Shown here in pieces: positions 1-7,944 of a stretch of DNA of 36,840 nt (its first letter is position 1; every line of letters begins with the position of its first letter). Location of the stretch: NCBI GenBank assembly GCA_019873645.1, contig JAIOAX010000046.1, positions 1 through 36,840 on the forward strand, read 5' to 3'. Origin of the DNA: Chloroflexota bacterium. GTDB lineage: Bacteria; Chloroflexota; Anaerolineae; B4-G1; SLSP01. Under the pieces are notes generated by a model, which did not search any database, was not told the DNA's origin, and saw only the letters and a list, made by a program, of their open reading frames with translations. A program made the translations under genes and the position numbers.

Positions 1-89
1 CCGCACTCTGGGCAGGTGTCCAGCTCGGCGTGGTAGATGCGGCGTTCCGCTATCGCAAAATCCCTGGGACGACGCCGTACATGGCTCAT
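1..89 (-). CDS. N-terminal fragment of an unidentified protein, cut by the window edge
   Basis: The reading frame starts at the ATG at 89-87 and runs off the left edge after 29 full codons. An excellent ribosome binding site (AGGAGGTGAAGG) sits just upstream and a good promoter lies at 122-151, so this is very probably a real gene. The visible protein is basic (MSHVRRRPRDF...) and ends in a CPECG pair, which suggests a zinc ribbon. I do not recognise the family. A mobile-element protein is possible because the gene next door at 162 looks truncated exactly where this gene's promoter begins, but the fragment is too short to decide. Confidence 0.65.
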   Translation of the reverse strand, partial: MSHVRRRPRDFAIAERRIYHAELDTCPEC

Positions 90-121
90 CCTTCACCTCC
101 TTGCTCTCTTAGGATGACTCA

Positions 122-151
122 AGTATACCTCATAACTTGTTAATGTGCCAA
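122..151 (-). promoter_or_regulatory. Sigma-70-type promoter for the left-edge gene
   Basis: Read on the minus strand, a -35 box TTGGCA (151-146) is followed after 18 bases by a -10 box TATACT (127-122). Transcription would start near 115, about 25 bases before the ATG at 89. The boxes and spacing are read directly from the sequence; activity is inferred. Confidence 0.6.
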
Positions 152-161
152 TTATACTACA

Positions 162-1796
162 ATGCGTCCTGACGTTTACGTGGGAGGGAAATTTACCGAT
201 GCGGATACCCTGCCTGCCGCCGACCACATCGCCCACTGGGACACAAGGCCGGACGAGCCGGCATGGGATGCCGTGGGTGAGGCGCTCAATAACACCGTTC
301 AGGCCATCGTCATCGTGGGTTCAGATGTCTATGTGGGCGGCTGGTTTACGAATGCAGGCGGCAACGCCAACGCCGACGGGATTGCGCGTTGGGATGGCGC
401 CTCGTGGCAAGCCCTGGGGAACGGGATCAACGGCGTCGTCTATACGATCAACATCGTCGGGGAACACGTCTATGTGGGCGGCTCGTTTACCAACGCGGGT
501 GGCAACGCCAGCGCCGACTACATCGCCCGCTGGGATGGCACATCCTGGCAAGCCCTGGGCAGTGGGTTGAACAGCGTCGTCTTCGATATCGTCGCGGCAG
601 GGACCGATGTGTATGTCGGCGGCATGTTCACCGATGCGGGAGGTAACTCCGCTGCCGACTACATCGCCCGCTGGGACGGCACAGCGTGGTATGCGCTAGG
701 CGCGGGGCTTAATGACCGGGTTTTTGCTATCGCAGTGGTAGGGCCGGATGTCTATGTGGGGGGCGACTTCACTGACGCGGGTGGAAACGCCCATGCGGAT
801 TACGTTGCATGCTGGCGCAATGCCACATGGTTTTCGTTGCGGCCAGGATTTGGAACGGGGTTAAATGGTTCAGTCTACGCTTTGGCCGTAGCCGGCCCCG
901 ACTTGTATGTAGGCGGCAGTTTTACCACAGCCGACGGCGTCCCGAATGCCTATATAGCTCGCTGGAACATCCCCGCCTTCACCTGGAACACGGTGGGCAA
1001 TGGACTGAACAATTATGTCTCTGCTATCGCGATAGCAGGGCAGGAGTTGTACATCGGGGGCGGATTCACAGATGCTGGGGGGAGTCCCAGCGCAGACCAC
1101 ATCGCGCGGCTGTATGACACAGTTTGGCAGGCGCTGGGCAATGGGGTGTTCGATACGGTCCTGAAAATTACGCCCGTTGGTCCCGATGTTTATGTCGGCG
1201 GTAAGTTTTACAATGTAGATGGGATAGCAAACGCTGATTACATCGCCCGCTGGGGCGCGGTGTATAAGCACATCTACCTGCCGCTGACGCTCAGCGCCTA
1301 TAACCCCGACCTGAGCACACTCACCGACCCGGCCGGCGATTGGCTGCCCGGCGCGGCGCAGCTCGCCAGCACGGATATCCGTGCCGCATCCATCGAACGC
1401 CATCTGGCGGAGGGTGTCATCCTCCTGACGATGGAACTGGCCGGGGACTTGCCCCAAACGTTGCCACCTGAAGAACGGAACCGTTGGATGTGGGCTTTAG
1501 ACACCGATATGAATGCCGGCAGCGGCGAACCCTGGTACAGTATCGGTGCCGAGTACGAGGTCAACCTGCACATTCAATGGGATGGTTTCTACGTGGATGT
1601 GCGCGATGCAAGCAACAACTGGACCCCGGTTCCTGATGCGGCGACGATTAGCGGGAACAAGGTCACAATACGGCTTCCGATCAGCTATATCGGCGACGCG
1701 ACCCGCTGCAACTGGATGGTGATTGTTGAACCGTTCGATCGCGCCGGAACACGCTTCGACATCGCGCCCAACAGCGGATTCGCGCAATTGCAATGA
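162..1796 (+). CDS. Beta-propeller-like repeat surface protein, apparently missing its 5' end
   Basis: The protein carries eight copies of a 47-51 residue repeat (about residues 1-365). Each copy has the pattern G-x-DVYVGG-x-FT-(D/N)AGGN, ADYIARWDG, W-x-ALG, GLN, ending in a hydrophobic strand; this is typical of Kelch-like or other beta-propeller repeats. A linker with HIYLPLTL follows at 370-377, then a C-terminal domain of about 170 residues that I do not recognise. The frame opens at 144, but the ATG at 162 has no ribosome binding site, there is no signal peptide, and the protein begins in the middle of a repeat. The normal start was probably removed by an insertion or rearrangement, so the gene may be a remnant. 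The intact ancestor would be expected to be secreted. Confidence 0.65.
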   Translation: MRPDVYVGGKFTDADTLPAADHIAHWDTRPDEPAWDAVGEALNNTVQAIVIVGSDVYVGGWFTNAGGNANADGIARWDGASWQALGNGINGVVYTINIVGEHVYVGGSFTNAGGNASADYIARWDGTSWQALGSGLNSVVFDIVAAGTDVYVGGMFTDAGGNSAADYIARWDGTAWYALGAGLNDRVFAIAVVGPDVYVGGDFTDAGGNAHADYVACWRNATWFSLRPGFGTGLNGSVYALAVAGPDLYVGGSFTTADGVPNAYIARWNIPAFTWNTVGNGLNNYVSAIAIAGQELYIGGGFTDAGGSPSADHIARLYDTVWQALGNGVFDTVLKITPVGPDVYVGGKFYNVDGIANADYIARWGAVYKHIYLPLTLSAYNPDLSTLTDPAGDWLPGAAQLASTDIRAASIERHLAEGVILLTMELAGDLPQTLPPEERNRWMWALDTDMNAGSGEPWYSIGAEYEVNLHIQWDGFYVDVRDASNNWTPVPDAATISGNKVTIRLPISYIGDATRCNWMVIVEPFDRAGTRFDIAPNSGFAQLQ

Positions 1797-1866
1797 CAAA
1801 TTGGAAATTAACTTGTCGCTATCTTAATGAGGCTAGAGCAGCCTTGTTTTTGAGGAGGTCAAAGAG

Positions 1867-2163
1867 ATGCTGCCAACTCAACGTATACGTGTGGTTGCCG
1901 GGACGCCCATTACCGTCGGAGAGCGGCGGCTGTTGCCCTCGGTGTTGGTGACGACCATTGCCGGTGGAAATGCTCAAACGGGTCTTTTCCGTTGGGCGAA
2001 GCTGCGCCCGATTTCCCTTGTCGAAGAAGGGCCGGAGGGTGCAAAGTGGCTGGAGATTCCCAACGCCACGGCTAACACACTGAGCACGATGGCCGTTATC
2101 GGCGCGCTGGTTGCGCTGGTCAGCATGGGGCTTATTGCGTGCTTCCATCTCATGCGCAAGTGA
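1867..2163 (+). CDS. Small protein with a C-terminal membrane anchor
   Basis: A 98-residue protein with a strong ribosome binding site (GAGGAGG, 7-13 bases before the ATG). Residues 1-70 form a soluble region containing GTPITVGERRLLPSV, and residues about 73-93 form one transmembrane helix ending in a basic tail. The phrase 'G-x-P-I-x-VG-x-xxx-LP' is loosely like the N-terminus of YtfJ/GerW-type proteins, but the match is too weak for a name. Its stop codon overlaps the GTG of the next small ORF by one base step (GTGA), so the two may be translated together and followed by yraN. Confidence 0.6.
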   Translation: MLPTQRIRVVAGTPITVGERRLLPSVLVTTIAGGNAQTGLFRWAKLRPISLVEEGPEGAKWLEIPNATANTLSTMAVIGALVALVSMGLIACFHLMRK

Positions 2164-2279
2164 ACATTGCGGCATTGATGGCTGCGCGTTGGGGAGGACC
2201 GGTGGCGAGTGCCGTTGCCTATGGACTCCTCAATGTAACGTTGCCGGCAGGCAAACGGGCATGGCTCTCCCTGGGATAG
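2160..2279 (+). CDS. Possible 39-residue hydrophobic peptide
   Basis: A GTG at 2160 overlaps the TGA of the upstream gene (GTGA), and the frame stays open for 39 codons to the TAG at 2277-2279, four bases before the yraN start. The peptide is alanine- and glycine-rich and moderately hydrophobic (MAARWGGPVASAVAYGLLNV in its middle). An internal ATG at 2178 is an alternative start. I know no family for it. The overlap and the tight packing argue for translation; the short length argues for chance. Confidence 0.35.
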   Translation: MNIAALMAARWGGPVASAVAYGLLNVTLPAGKRAWLSLG

Positions 2280-2283
2280 CTGT

Positions 2284-2676
2284 ATGGCAAAGGGTAAAGT
2301 CGGCCTGGGACGGCGGGGAGAGGCGTTGGCAGCGGCGGCATTGCAGCAGCGCGGCTTCACCGTCGTGGCGCAGAACTGGCATTGCCCCGAAGGTGAGGCG
2401 GACATCATCGCGCAACGGGATGGCGAGTGGTATTTCGTCGAGGTGCGCACCCGCCGGGGGACGGCCTGCGGCAGCCCGGAAGAATCACTCACGCCGCGCA
2501 AGCTGGCGCGGATGGCCGCGGTGGCCCGTCGCTACCTCAGCGAGCAAAGTACGGACGAGGCGCGGGATGTCATCTGGCACATCAGCTTTGTTGCTGTAGC
2601 GCTGGATGGCGCAGGAAAACTTCAGCGGATCACGGTGTACCTTGATCCTGAGAGCGAGCCATGGGAAGTGTTGTGA
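2284..2676 (+). CDS. yraN: YraN family protein (UPF0102), endonuclease-like fold
   Basis: A 130-residue protein of normal length for the family. The N-terminal G-x-x-GE-x-xA-x-x-x-L pattern, the NW motif, GEADIIA and FVEVRTR are all present. These correspond to the E, D and ExK positions of the restriction-endonuclease-like fold, with arginine in place of lysine as many members have. The biochemical role of YraN is not settled; a link to DNA recombination or Holliday-junction handling has been proposed for relatives. It is the last gene of the plus-strand group and faces the metalloprotease gene, with a strong hairpin between them. The upstream ribosome binding site is weak (GGGA), so translation may be coupled to the preceding ORF. 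Confidence 0.9.
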   Translation: MAKGKVGLGRRGEALAAAALQQRGFTVVAQNWHCPEGEADIIAQRDGEWYFVEVRTRRGTACGSPEESLTPRKLARMAAVARRYLSEQSTDEARDVIWHISFVAVALDGAGKLQRITVYLDPESEPWEVL

Positions 2677-2683
2677 AAAGGGA

Positions 2684-2714
2684 CTTGTGTGGGCCTTAAG
2701 CGCGCCCACACAAG
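2684..2714. terminator. Hairpin between convergent yraN and metalloprotease genes
   Basis: A perfect 11-bp inverted repeat, CTTGTGTGGGC (2684-2694) and GCCCACACAAG (2704-2714), encloses a 9-base loop. On the minus strand it is followed by TCCCTTTT, so it works best as a terminator for the metalloprotease gene, which stops at 2739. On the plus strand no T-run follows, so termination of yraN is less certain. Confidence 0.7.
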
Positions 2715-2738
2715 CCCGCCGCAAGAAACCAGCCGGAG

Positions 2739-5384
2739 TTATGGCGCCATACAGCTCAACAAATCACATAGGGTGCCTGCTTGTGACTCGCCCGCCAGCT
2801 TTTTCACCCAGCGGGTTCCCTCTACAGGAACGTATCCCCGGAGTGGCACCACGGCATCGAGTTCTGCCTCGGTTGCCGCCATACTTGTGTATGTGATTTG
2901 CAAGTATGGGGTCGAGCCAGATTCCCGCGTTGCAAAACTACGCCAGGACGAGTCAGAACCGGAGTGTTCTGGGCCGCGCAGCATAATGCCGTAGTTGGGC
3001 AACGTCCCGTTAACCCAACCACGCACCAGATTGGTCACATCAATCGAATACCAGCCGAACGAACCCTCCGTTGATACCAGCGAGACTGAGCCATAAGCCT
3101 CACCAATCGAAGGTGCGGCATTCCAGGTAACAGTGCTCTCTGACCAGTTCGAGCCAATACGATAGCTCGTGATAGTACGCGAGCGTCCCTCGTAATCGTA
3201 ATAGGCAATATACTGGATGCGAAGGACCGCACTGCTGATAGAGGTACCGGCGGGGATCACAGAAGTGTCGAATCTAATTAGACCCCGTGCGATTTGCCCA
3301 TCTGGGTTCAGATAATCATCGTACCCTACCCACATATCAACGGTTGAACCCAGGTTGAGACCTCCATATCCTTGCAAGATACAAGCATCGGCCACAGCAT
3401 AAAGTTGAGTGGGTGGAGTAACCCTCACGGATTGGACATTACTCCACGCGCCATAGCCGTAGGTGTTATATCCCCTGACGCGATAGTAGTATATTCCGCC
3501 GGCCTTACCCGAAGCACTCCAGGAAGTTGAAGCGCCACTATACACAACCGTTGCATTTGAAAAAGCCGAATTCGTTGCTTCCTGCAACTGATATGTTGAT
3601 GCTAAGTCTGCCGCGCTCCAGGTTACTACATAGTTACCGTCGCCATCGCTGTTGTTGATCGCATTCAGCGTCGGTGTATAAGGGATGGGGGGGTAACGTC
3701 GTATGACAACGGGCAGATAGACATAGACATTTTCAATATCGTGGAAAGTGATGATGAACGTATCGGTATCCGTCAGCCCTCCCGTATCTGTCACCTGGAT
3801 TTCCACCGTCACGGTGCCCGTGAAACCGGCAGTGGGCGTGATGTCAATGTAGCGGTCGCCATCTATGCTCACCCCGGCGCCGGCCGGCGGTGTGTTGAGA
3901 ATGGCAAACGAGAGATCGGCGTCGCTATCCTGAGCATCGGAAGCATACGCCCACAGGTCAATGGCGTTGTCTCGGCTCTGGCCGGGGCCAAGGCTCAAAT
4001 CCGGCAAGCCGCTGAGCGTCGGTGGTGTGTTCGGCACTTCGGCAAAGATGATCGTGAAGCTGTCGGTCGCGGTCAGCCCTCCCGTATCTGTCACCTGGAT
4101 TTCCACCGTCACGGTGCCCGTGAAACCGGCAGTGGGCGTGATGTCAATGTAGCGGTCGCCATCTATGCTCACCCCGGCGCCGACCGGCGGTGTGTTGAGA
4201 ATGGCAAACGAGAGATCGGCGTCGCTATCCTGAGTATCGGAAGCATACGCCCACAGGTCAATGGCGTTGTCTCGGCTCTGGCCGGGAGCGAGGTTCAAAT
4301 CCGGCAAGCCGCTGAGCGTCGGTGGTGTATTAACGCCTGCAAGCGGCCAGCCGATGTCCTGCAAAATACCCAGCGCAATCGGGCCGGGCGCGTGTGTGGA
4401 TTGGCCGTTGGGCAGGGCGTACGTCATCAGGTCGTTCGCCGTCCCGTTGTACATTTCGTCCAGATGCACGTAACTTGACCCTTGCATCCAGGTACTTGGG
4501 GCGAATAACTTAGGATGTGAACCACCGTTGGCGGCATTGGCGTTGGGGCCGTCAAAGTAAAGATTACCACCGGTCAACTGCTCTGCCAGAGCCGTCGAGC
4601 CACTGCTGGGATAACTTATTAGCGCCGTTCCGGCACCGTTTTCGGTAAAACGGTCGTATCCCAGCGGAGACACAGGATTTCCTCCTCCCCAGTATCCCAC
4701 GCCGCCGCTCACCACCATCGAACCGGAGAATCCCAGGCCATGGCACAGCTCATGGAGCACGACGCTGGCAAAGTCTACCTTATCGGTCGGCGTGCTGCCG
4801 TCGGTGCCGTAATACCAGGGGAAAGTGCTGCCGTAGGCCACATGCATATCCACCGTCGAGCCAGGCATCCGACTGCCGGTCAAGGCATTGGCTAAAGCCG
4901 TGGGATACCAGGTATCGGCTTGCGGCGCGCCGGTAAAGTTGCGGTAATAACTATCGGCGCCACCCTGACCCAAAATATCAGGGTCGCCGAAGTTGGTCCA
5001 GCAAGCATTGACTTCAATTGTCACCGTGGAATTGATCAGCGTTTCCCAAATATCTGCGGCGTACTCAAACGCCGTGATGGCCGCAGTCGGCCACGTCAAA
5101 CAACCGTTCCCAAAACGGTCGGTTGCGCCGTTGGGCAAATAGTTGACGTGGATCGTAGCCGTCTGCACCCGCGAAGTGGCACGTTGCGTATAGCTGGCCG
5201 GCGGGGGAATCCGCAACGTCGAAGGTGTGGGGTCCAGACGCAATATCACCGGTCGGGGGGTGCCGTCCATGCTTTCGACTTGCGGTGGGCTTGCAGGTGC
5301 GGCGACCGTTATGCCATCTGGATTGACGGCAAACAGAAGCAACAACAGGCAGGCTATGAGCCGATCTATAATTGAACGGTTCAT
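2739..5384 (-). CDS. Large secreted HExxH metalloprotease with adhesion-type domains
   Basis: An 881-residue protein with a clear signal peptide (basic start, hydrophobic stretch about 8-20, AxA-like cleavage near 28). The catalytic domain (about 75-345) has HELCHGLGF at 211-219, the zinc-binding His211, Glu212 and His215; the third ligand is not obvious. Two almost identical Ig/cadherin-like domains of 100 residues follow (about 350-550), then a VYLPVVIRRY linker (about 554-563), a fibronectin type III-like domain (about 565-655) and a DNRLRE/CBM96-type domain (about 660-830). The role is probably digestion or binding of extracellular polymers; the substrate is unknown. The start has a good ribosome binding site (AAAGGAG). 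Its C-terminal stop lies just before a hairpin terminator. Confidence 0.85.
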   Translation of the reverse strand: MNRSIIDRLIACLLLLLFAVNPDGITVAAPASPPQVESMDGTPRPVILRLDPTPSTLRIPPPASYTQRATSRVQTATIHVNYLPNGATDRFGNGCLTWPTAAITAFEYAADIWETLINSTVTIEVNACWTNFGDPDILGQGGADSYYRNFTGAPQADTWYPTALANALTGSRMPGSTVDMHVAYGSTFPWYYGTDGSTPTDKVDFASVVLHELCHGLGFSGSMVVSGGVGYWGGGNPVSPLGYDRFTENGAGTALISYPSSGSTALAEQLTGGNLYFDGPNANAANGGSHPKLFAPSTWMQGSSYVHLDEMYNGTANDLMTYALPNGQSTHAPGPIALGILQDIGWPLAGVNTPPTLSGLPDLNLAPGQSRDNAIDLWAYASDTQDSDADLSFAILNTPPVGAGVSIDGDRYIDITPTAGFTGTVTVEIQVTDTGGLTATDSFTIIFAEVPNTPPTLSGLPDLSLGPGQSRDNAIDLWAYASDAQDSDADLSFAILNTPPAGAGVSIDGDRYIDITPTAGFTGTVTVEIQVTDTGGLTDTDTFIITFHDIENVYVYLPVVIRRYPPIPYTPTLNAINNSDGDGNYVVTWSAADLASTYQLQEATNSAFSNATVVYSGASTSWSASGKAGGIYYYRVRGYNTYGYGAWSNVQSVRVTPPTQLYAVADACILQGYGGLNLGSTVDMWVGYDDYLNPDGQIARGLIRFDTSVIPAGTSISSAVLRIQYIAYYDYEGRSRTITSYRIGSNWSESTVTWNAAPSIGEAYGSVSLVSTEGSFGWYSIDVTNLVRGWVNGTLPNYGIMLRGPEHSGSDSSWRSFATRESGSTPYLQITYTSMAATEAELDAVVPLRGYVPVEGTRWVKKLAGESQAGTLCDLLSCMAP
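3770..4328 (-). repeat. 300-bp tandem duplication inside the metalloprotease gene
   Basis: Bases about 3772-4028 recur at about 4072-4328, exactly 300 bases further on, with roughly six differences by eye. Each copy encodes one Ig/cadherin-like domain of 100 residues, and the reading frame is kept. Such high nucleotide identity points to a recent duplication or to gene conversion between the two units. Confidence 0.9.
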
Positions 5385-5436
5385 CGTTATGGAGTCTCCT
5401 TTCTGAAAATAGTCTGATGGTCATGAGTCGAATAGT

Positions 5437-5471
5437 CCTGCGATCTTCATAGATCAGAGCTGTATCGCAGG
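5437..5471. other. Stem-loop between the C39-like and metalloprotease genes
   Basis: CCTGCGAT (5437-5444) pairs perfectly with ATCGCAGG (5464-5471). The 19-base loop holds a smaller GATCT/AGATC stem. No T-run follows on either strand, so a simple terminator is unlikely; an RNA structure in the metalloprotease leader is possible. Just beside it (about 5409-5438) is a weak TAGTC-containing short repeat of the kind seen at 8721 and 23704. Confidence 0.4.
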
Positions 5472-5510
5472 TTCGGCTCTTTCAGCGATGAGATCCGGTA
5501 CACTTGGCTT

Positions 5511-6146
5511 TCAGTACGGATACCCGCACAGAGCTTCCTGGATGATCGGCGCCCCCATCTCCGGTGCAAAGGGGACGCCGGCGAGGTCGTAGCGGTAGAT
5601 GGCGATGCGGTAGATGGCCCGCGCCGGGCCGTCCCACGCGGGCATGGCATAGCGGGTCATCAAATACAGGTCGTGGCGGGGTTCAGCAAGCCACGGGTCC
5701 ATAATCTTGATGTCGGCGTCGAACCACTCGACGGCGCGCACCCAATGCTGTTGTGGCTGGCCGTCGCCAGGATTGAAATCTACCTGAATCACCACAAAAG
5801 TTCGAGGTTGCGCCAGCGCGTCGCGGATTTTGTAAACCGGCGCGGGGATGTTCTGGCAGTCCACGTAGTCCACCAGGCGCGCACCCAAAGCCGCCGGAGC
5901 GCCGAACACGAAGAGGTTCTGTTGATCCGGCGCATCCGGCGGCGCGGCAAAGCCGTTGTTGCGCACCAGCCAGCGGTTCAGGCGCGGGGGATCTGCCGGT
6001 AAACCGTCAATCGTCACGCCGATGTCCGTCAGGCCTGAAGCGACAGCACATAACAGACAGCCATATTGGCCGATGGTGGTGGTGCTTTGGCCTAACATCA
6101 CCCGCTTCCAGCCGTCATAAAGTTGAGAATACATTGTGTATGCCAT
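5511..6146 (-). CDS. C39-like cysteine peptidase domain protein
   Basis: A 211-residue protein starting MAYTMYSQLYDGWKRV, with a strong ribosome binding site (AAAGGAGGG). The pattern SQ-x-YDGWK, LG-x-S-x-TTIGQYGCLLC (Cys30), then HW and D-x-x-x-x-x-MDPW later in the chain fits the Peptidase_C39_2 group, with Cys, His and Asp as the probable catalytic residues. There is no signal peptide or membrane helix, so it is either cytoplasmic or exported by another route. Some phage endolysin-associated proteins have the same fold. It lies upstream of the metalloprotease on the same strand, 126 bases apart, but a shared transcript is not proven. Confidence 0.7.
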   Translation of the reverse strand: MAYTMYSQLYDGWKRVMLGQSTTTIGQYGCLLCAVASGLTDIGVTIDGLPADPPRLNRWLVRNNGFAAPPDAPDQQNLFVFGAPAALGARLVDYVDCQNIPAPVYKIRDALAQPRTFVVIQVDFNPGDGQPQQHWVRAVEWFDADIKIMDPWLAEPRHDLYLMTRYAMPAWDGPARAIYRIAIYRYDLAGVPFAPEMGAPIIQEALCGYPY

Positions 6147-6174
6147 AGTTGCCCTCCTTTATGGAAATGGTTAA

Positions 6175-6202
6175 GAGTAACGAGTAACCAGCAACGAGTT
6201 AA
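6175..6202. repeat. Heptamer array, 4 units (GAGTAAC type)
   Basis: Four consecutive 7-bp units: GAGTAAC twice, CAGCAAC, then GAGTTAA. The array lies in the divergent gap between the C39-like gene and miaA. It is the first of the short-period arrays that fill the gene junctions up to 15.6 kb. Confidence 0.75.
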
Positions 6203-6292
6203 TATCCGTTGATAAAAAACTCATGTTCAACTGTCGGTAACGTGCGGGTTCATCGTGAATTTCGATACAGATTGTATGTCAAAAACGCAAAG

Positions 6293-6321
6293 TGTGCCAA
6301 TCGGCAAAAATGCAGTACAAT
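6293..6321 (+). promoter_or_regulatory. Weak candidate promoter directly before miaA
   Basis: A -10-like TACAAT lies at 6316-6321, only 7 bases before the ATG at 6329, and the -35 region (TGTGCC at 6293-6298, 17 bases away) is poor. If used, transcription would begin at or next to the ATG and miaA would be leaderless. This fits the lack of a ribosome binding site. Confidence 0.3.
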
Positions 6322-6328
6322 CCGCCGT

Positions 6329-7276
6329 ATGCAAGCACAGACTTTGATCCCTGTCATTGCCATCGTCGGGCCGACGGCGGTGGGCAAGACGGCGCTGGCG
6401 CTGAAGCTGGGCGAGTCCTTTGCGGTTGAAGTTGTCTCCGCCGATTCACGGCAGTTTTACTGCTATATGGACATCGGTACGGCAAAGCCCACGCCGGAAG
6501 AACGGGCACGGGTGCGACACCATTTGATTGATATTGCGGACCCGGATGACACCATTGGCCTGGCGCGTTTCTTGCACCTGGCGCGCGCGGCTATCATGGA
6601 GATCGCCGCGCGTGGACGGATTCCCTTGCTGGTCGGTGGCACGGGGCAGTACGTTCGCGCGCTCCTCGAAGGCTGGCAGACGCCGGAAGTCGCGCCCGAT
6701 CCAGCGTTACGTGCAATGTTGGAAGCCCAGGCCGTTGCGGACCCCGCTGGTCTATGGTCGCGCCTCATCGCCCTGGACCCGGAAGCCGCCACATTCATTG
6801 ACCCACGCAATGTGCGGCGCGTCATCCGCGCTCTGGAAGTGTGCCTCAAAACAGGACGCCCTTTTTCGGAACAGCGTCGCCGCGTCCTGCCGCCGTACCG
6901 CACGCTGCAAATCGGTTTGACGCTGGAACGCACTGCGCTCTACGCCCGCGCCGACGCGCGCGTGGAAGCGATGATGGCCGCCGGCCTGCCGGATGAGGTC
7001 GCCGCCTTGCTGCAACGCGGCTATGACTGGCACCTGCCGGCGATGTCAGGATTGGGATACATCCAATTCCGCCCCTACTTTGCCGGAGAAGCCACGCTCG
7101 TCGAGGTCGCCGAACGCATCAAACTCGACACGCACACGTTCATCCGGCGGCAATATGCGTGGTTTCACCCGCAGGCCGGGCAGATTCACTGGCTGCATCC
7201 CGACGCGGACGCGCTGGCCACGGCACTGGTGAAGGATTTTATAGAAGAGACAGAAGGATCTAGCGACGCTCTGTAA
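6329..7276 (+). CDS. miaA: tRNA dimethylallyltransferase MiaA
   Basis: This enzyme transfers the dimethylallyl group of DMAPP to N6 of adenosine 37 in tRNAs that read UNN codons. At 315 residues from the ATG at 6329 it has the normal length. The P-loop GPTAVGKT is at residues 14-21, DSRQFY with the conserved Asp at 39-44, DIGTAKP follows, and GGTGQYVRALLEGW and RNVRRVIRALEV are also visible. The frame is open for 40 more codons upstream, but that extension is not MiaA-like and contains translated repeat sequence, so I prefer 6329. No ribosome binding site precedes it. The last 17 bases overlap the convergent FMN reductase-like gene. Confidence 0.95.
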   Translation: MQAQTLIPVIAIVGPTAVGKTALALKLGESFAVEVVSADSRQFYCYMDIGTAKPTPEERARVRHHLIDIADPDDTIGLARFLHLARAAIMEIAARGRIPLLVGGTGQYVRALLEGWQTPEVAPDPALRAMLEAQAVADPAGLWSRLIALDPEAATFIDPRNVRRVIRALEVCLKTGRPFSEQRRRVLPPYRTLQIGLTLERTALYARADARVEAMMAAGLPDEVAALLQRGYDWHLPAMSGLGYIQFRPYFAGEATLVEVAERIKLDTHTFIRRQYAWFHPQAGQIHWLHPDADALATALVKDFIEETEGSSDAL

Positions 7277-7811
7277 CCATTGCCCGCGCTGCTTCGCGGA
7301 TGGTCGTGAGCTTGTAGGGGCGGCTCCAGCGGTTCACCGGCAGCAAATCCCACACCCGCGCGCGGACATGTTGAATCCACCGCTCCATGCTGAGCAGGCA
7401 GGTGATCGTACCGTTGCCGCTGCCACCGGCCGCCGCCACAGCGATGACAGGCTTGTCTGCCAGGCAGCTTTCGGCGCCGCGGGTGGCCTCGCAGCGGCGC
7501 ACGCGGTCGGTGAGCGCCTTTGCCGACTCGCTCATTTCCCCCCAGTAGACAGGGGTGATCAGGATCAGCGCATCGGCGCAGCATATCTGAGCGTGCAGTG
7601 CCTGGAAATCGTCCGCCACCTGGCACGCGTGCGTGGATTGGCATGTCCCCCAGCCCCGGTTACACGCCTGGCACATACCCACATTCAGAGCGTTGAGCCG
7701 GATTTCCTCCACCGTCCCCCCGGCCGCACGCACACCCTCTATCGCAGCAGCAGCGCACGCTGCCGTCAACCCGTCATCGTTGGGACTTGAATGGATCACC
7801 AGAACATTCAT
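7260..7811 (-). CDS. Flavodoxin-fold FMN reductase-like protein with cysteine-rich loop
   Basis: A 183-residue protein of the NADPH-dependent FMN reductase / iron-sulfur flavoprotein group. It begins MNVLVIHSSPNDDGLT, the FMN phosphate-binding loop, and has a cysteine-rich stretch CQACNRGWGTC with further Cys in the next ten residues. TPVYWGEMS...K...DR is the FMN ring-binding region. The ATG at 7811 is chosen because GAGGAG lies six bases upstream; a TTG at 7817 and an ATG at 7814 are too close. A cytoplasmic redox role is likely, but the electron partner is unknown. Its end overlaps miaA. The gene follows the Hyi-like gene on the same strand, separated by two heptamer arrays. Confidence 0.85.
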   Translation of the reverse strand: MNVLVIHSSPNDDGLTAACAAAAIEGVRAAGGTVEEIRLNALNVGMCQACNRGWGTCQSTHACQVADDFQALHAQICCADALILITPVYWGEMSESAKALTDRVRRCEATRGAESCLADKPVIAVAAAGGSGNGTITCLLSMERWIQHVRARVWDLLPVNRWSRPYKLTTIREAARAMVTERR

Positions 7812-7843
7812 CATCAACTCCTCGAAACTCGAAAAAGGTGAGC

Positions 7844-7944
7844 GGTAATCAGTAATCGGTAATCAGTTAAACGGAGCAAACACCATTCGCTGGAACTGAT
7901 TACCAGTCACTAATCCCCAATCCCCAGTTACCAATCACCAATCA
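7844..7944. repeat. Pair of heptamer arrays in inverted orientation
   Basis: The first array (7844-7871) has four 7-bp units, GGTAATC and AGTAATC in alternation with a variant at the end. The second (7896-7944) has seven units of the kind CCAATCA, CCAATCC and CCAGTTA. GGTAATCAGTT (7858-7868) and AACTGATTACC (7894-7904) are perfect reverse complements, so the two arrays can pair around a 25-base loop. The stop codon of the Hyi-like gene (7937-7935) and its last codons lie inside the second array. Confidence 0.85.

Noticed and set aside
1829..1855. Possible terminator after the repeat protein (AGGCT/AGCCT then TTTTT)
   Set aside because: The stem has only five or six base pairs; it could be chance and it lies next to the ribosome binding site of the following ORF.
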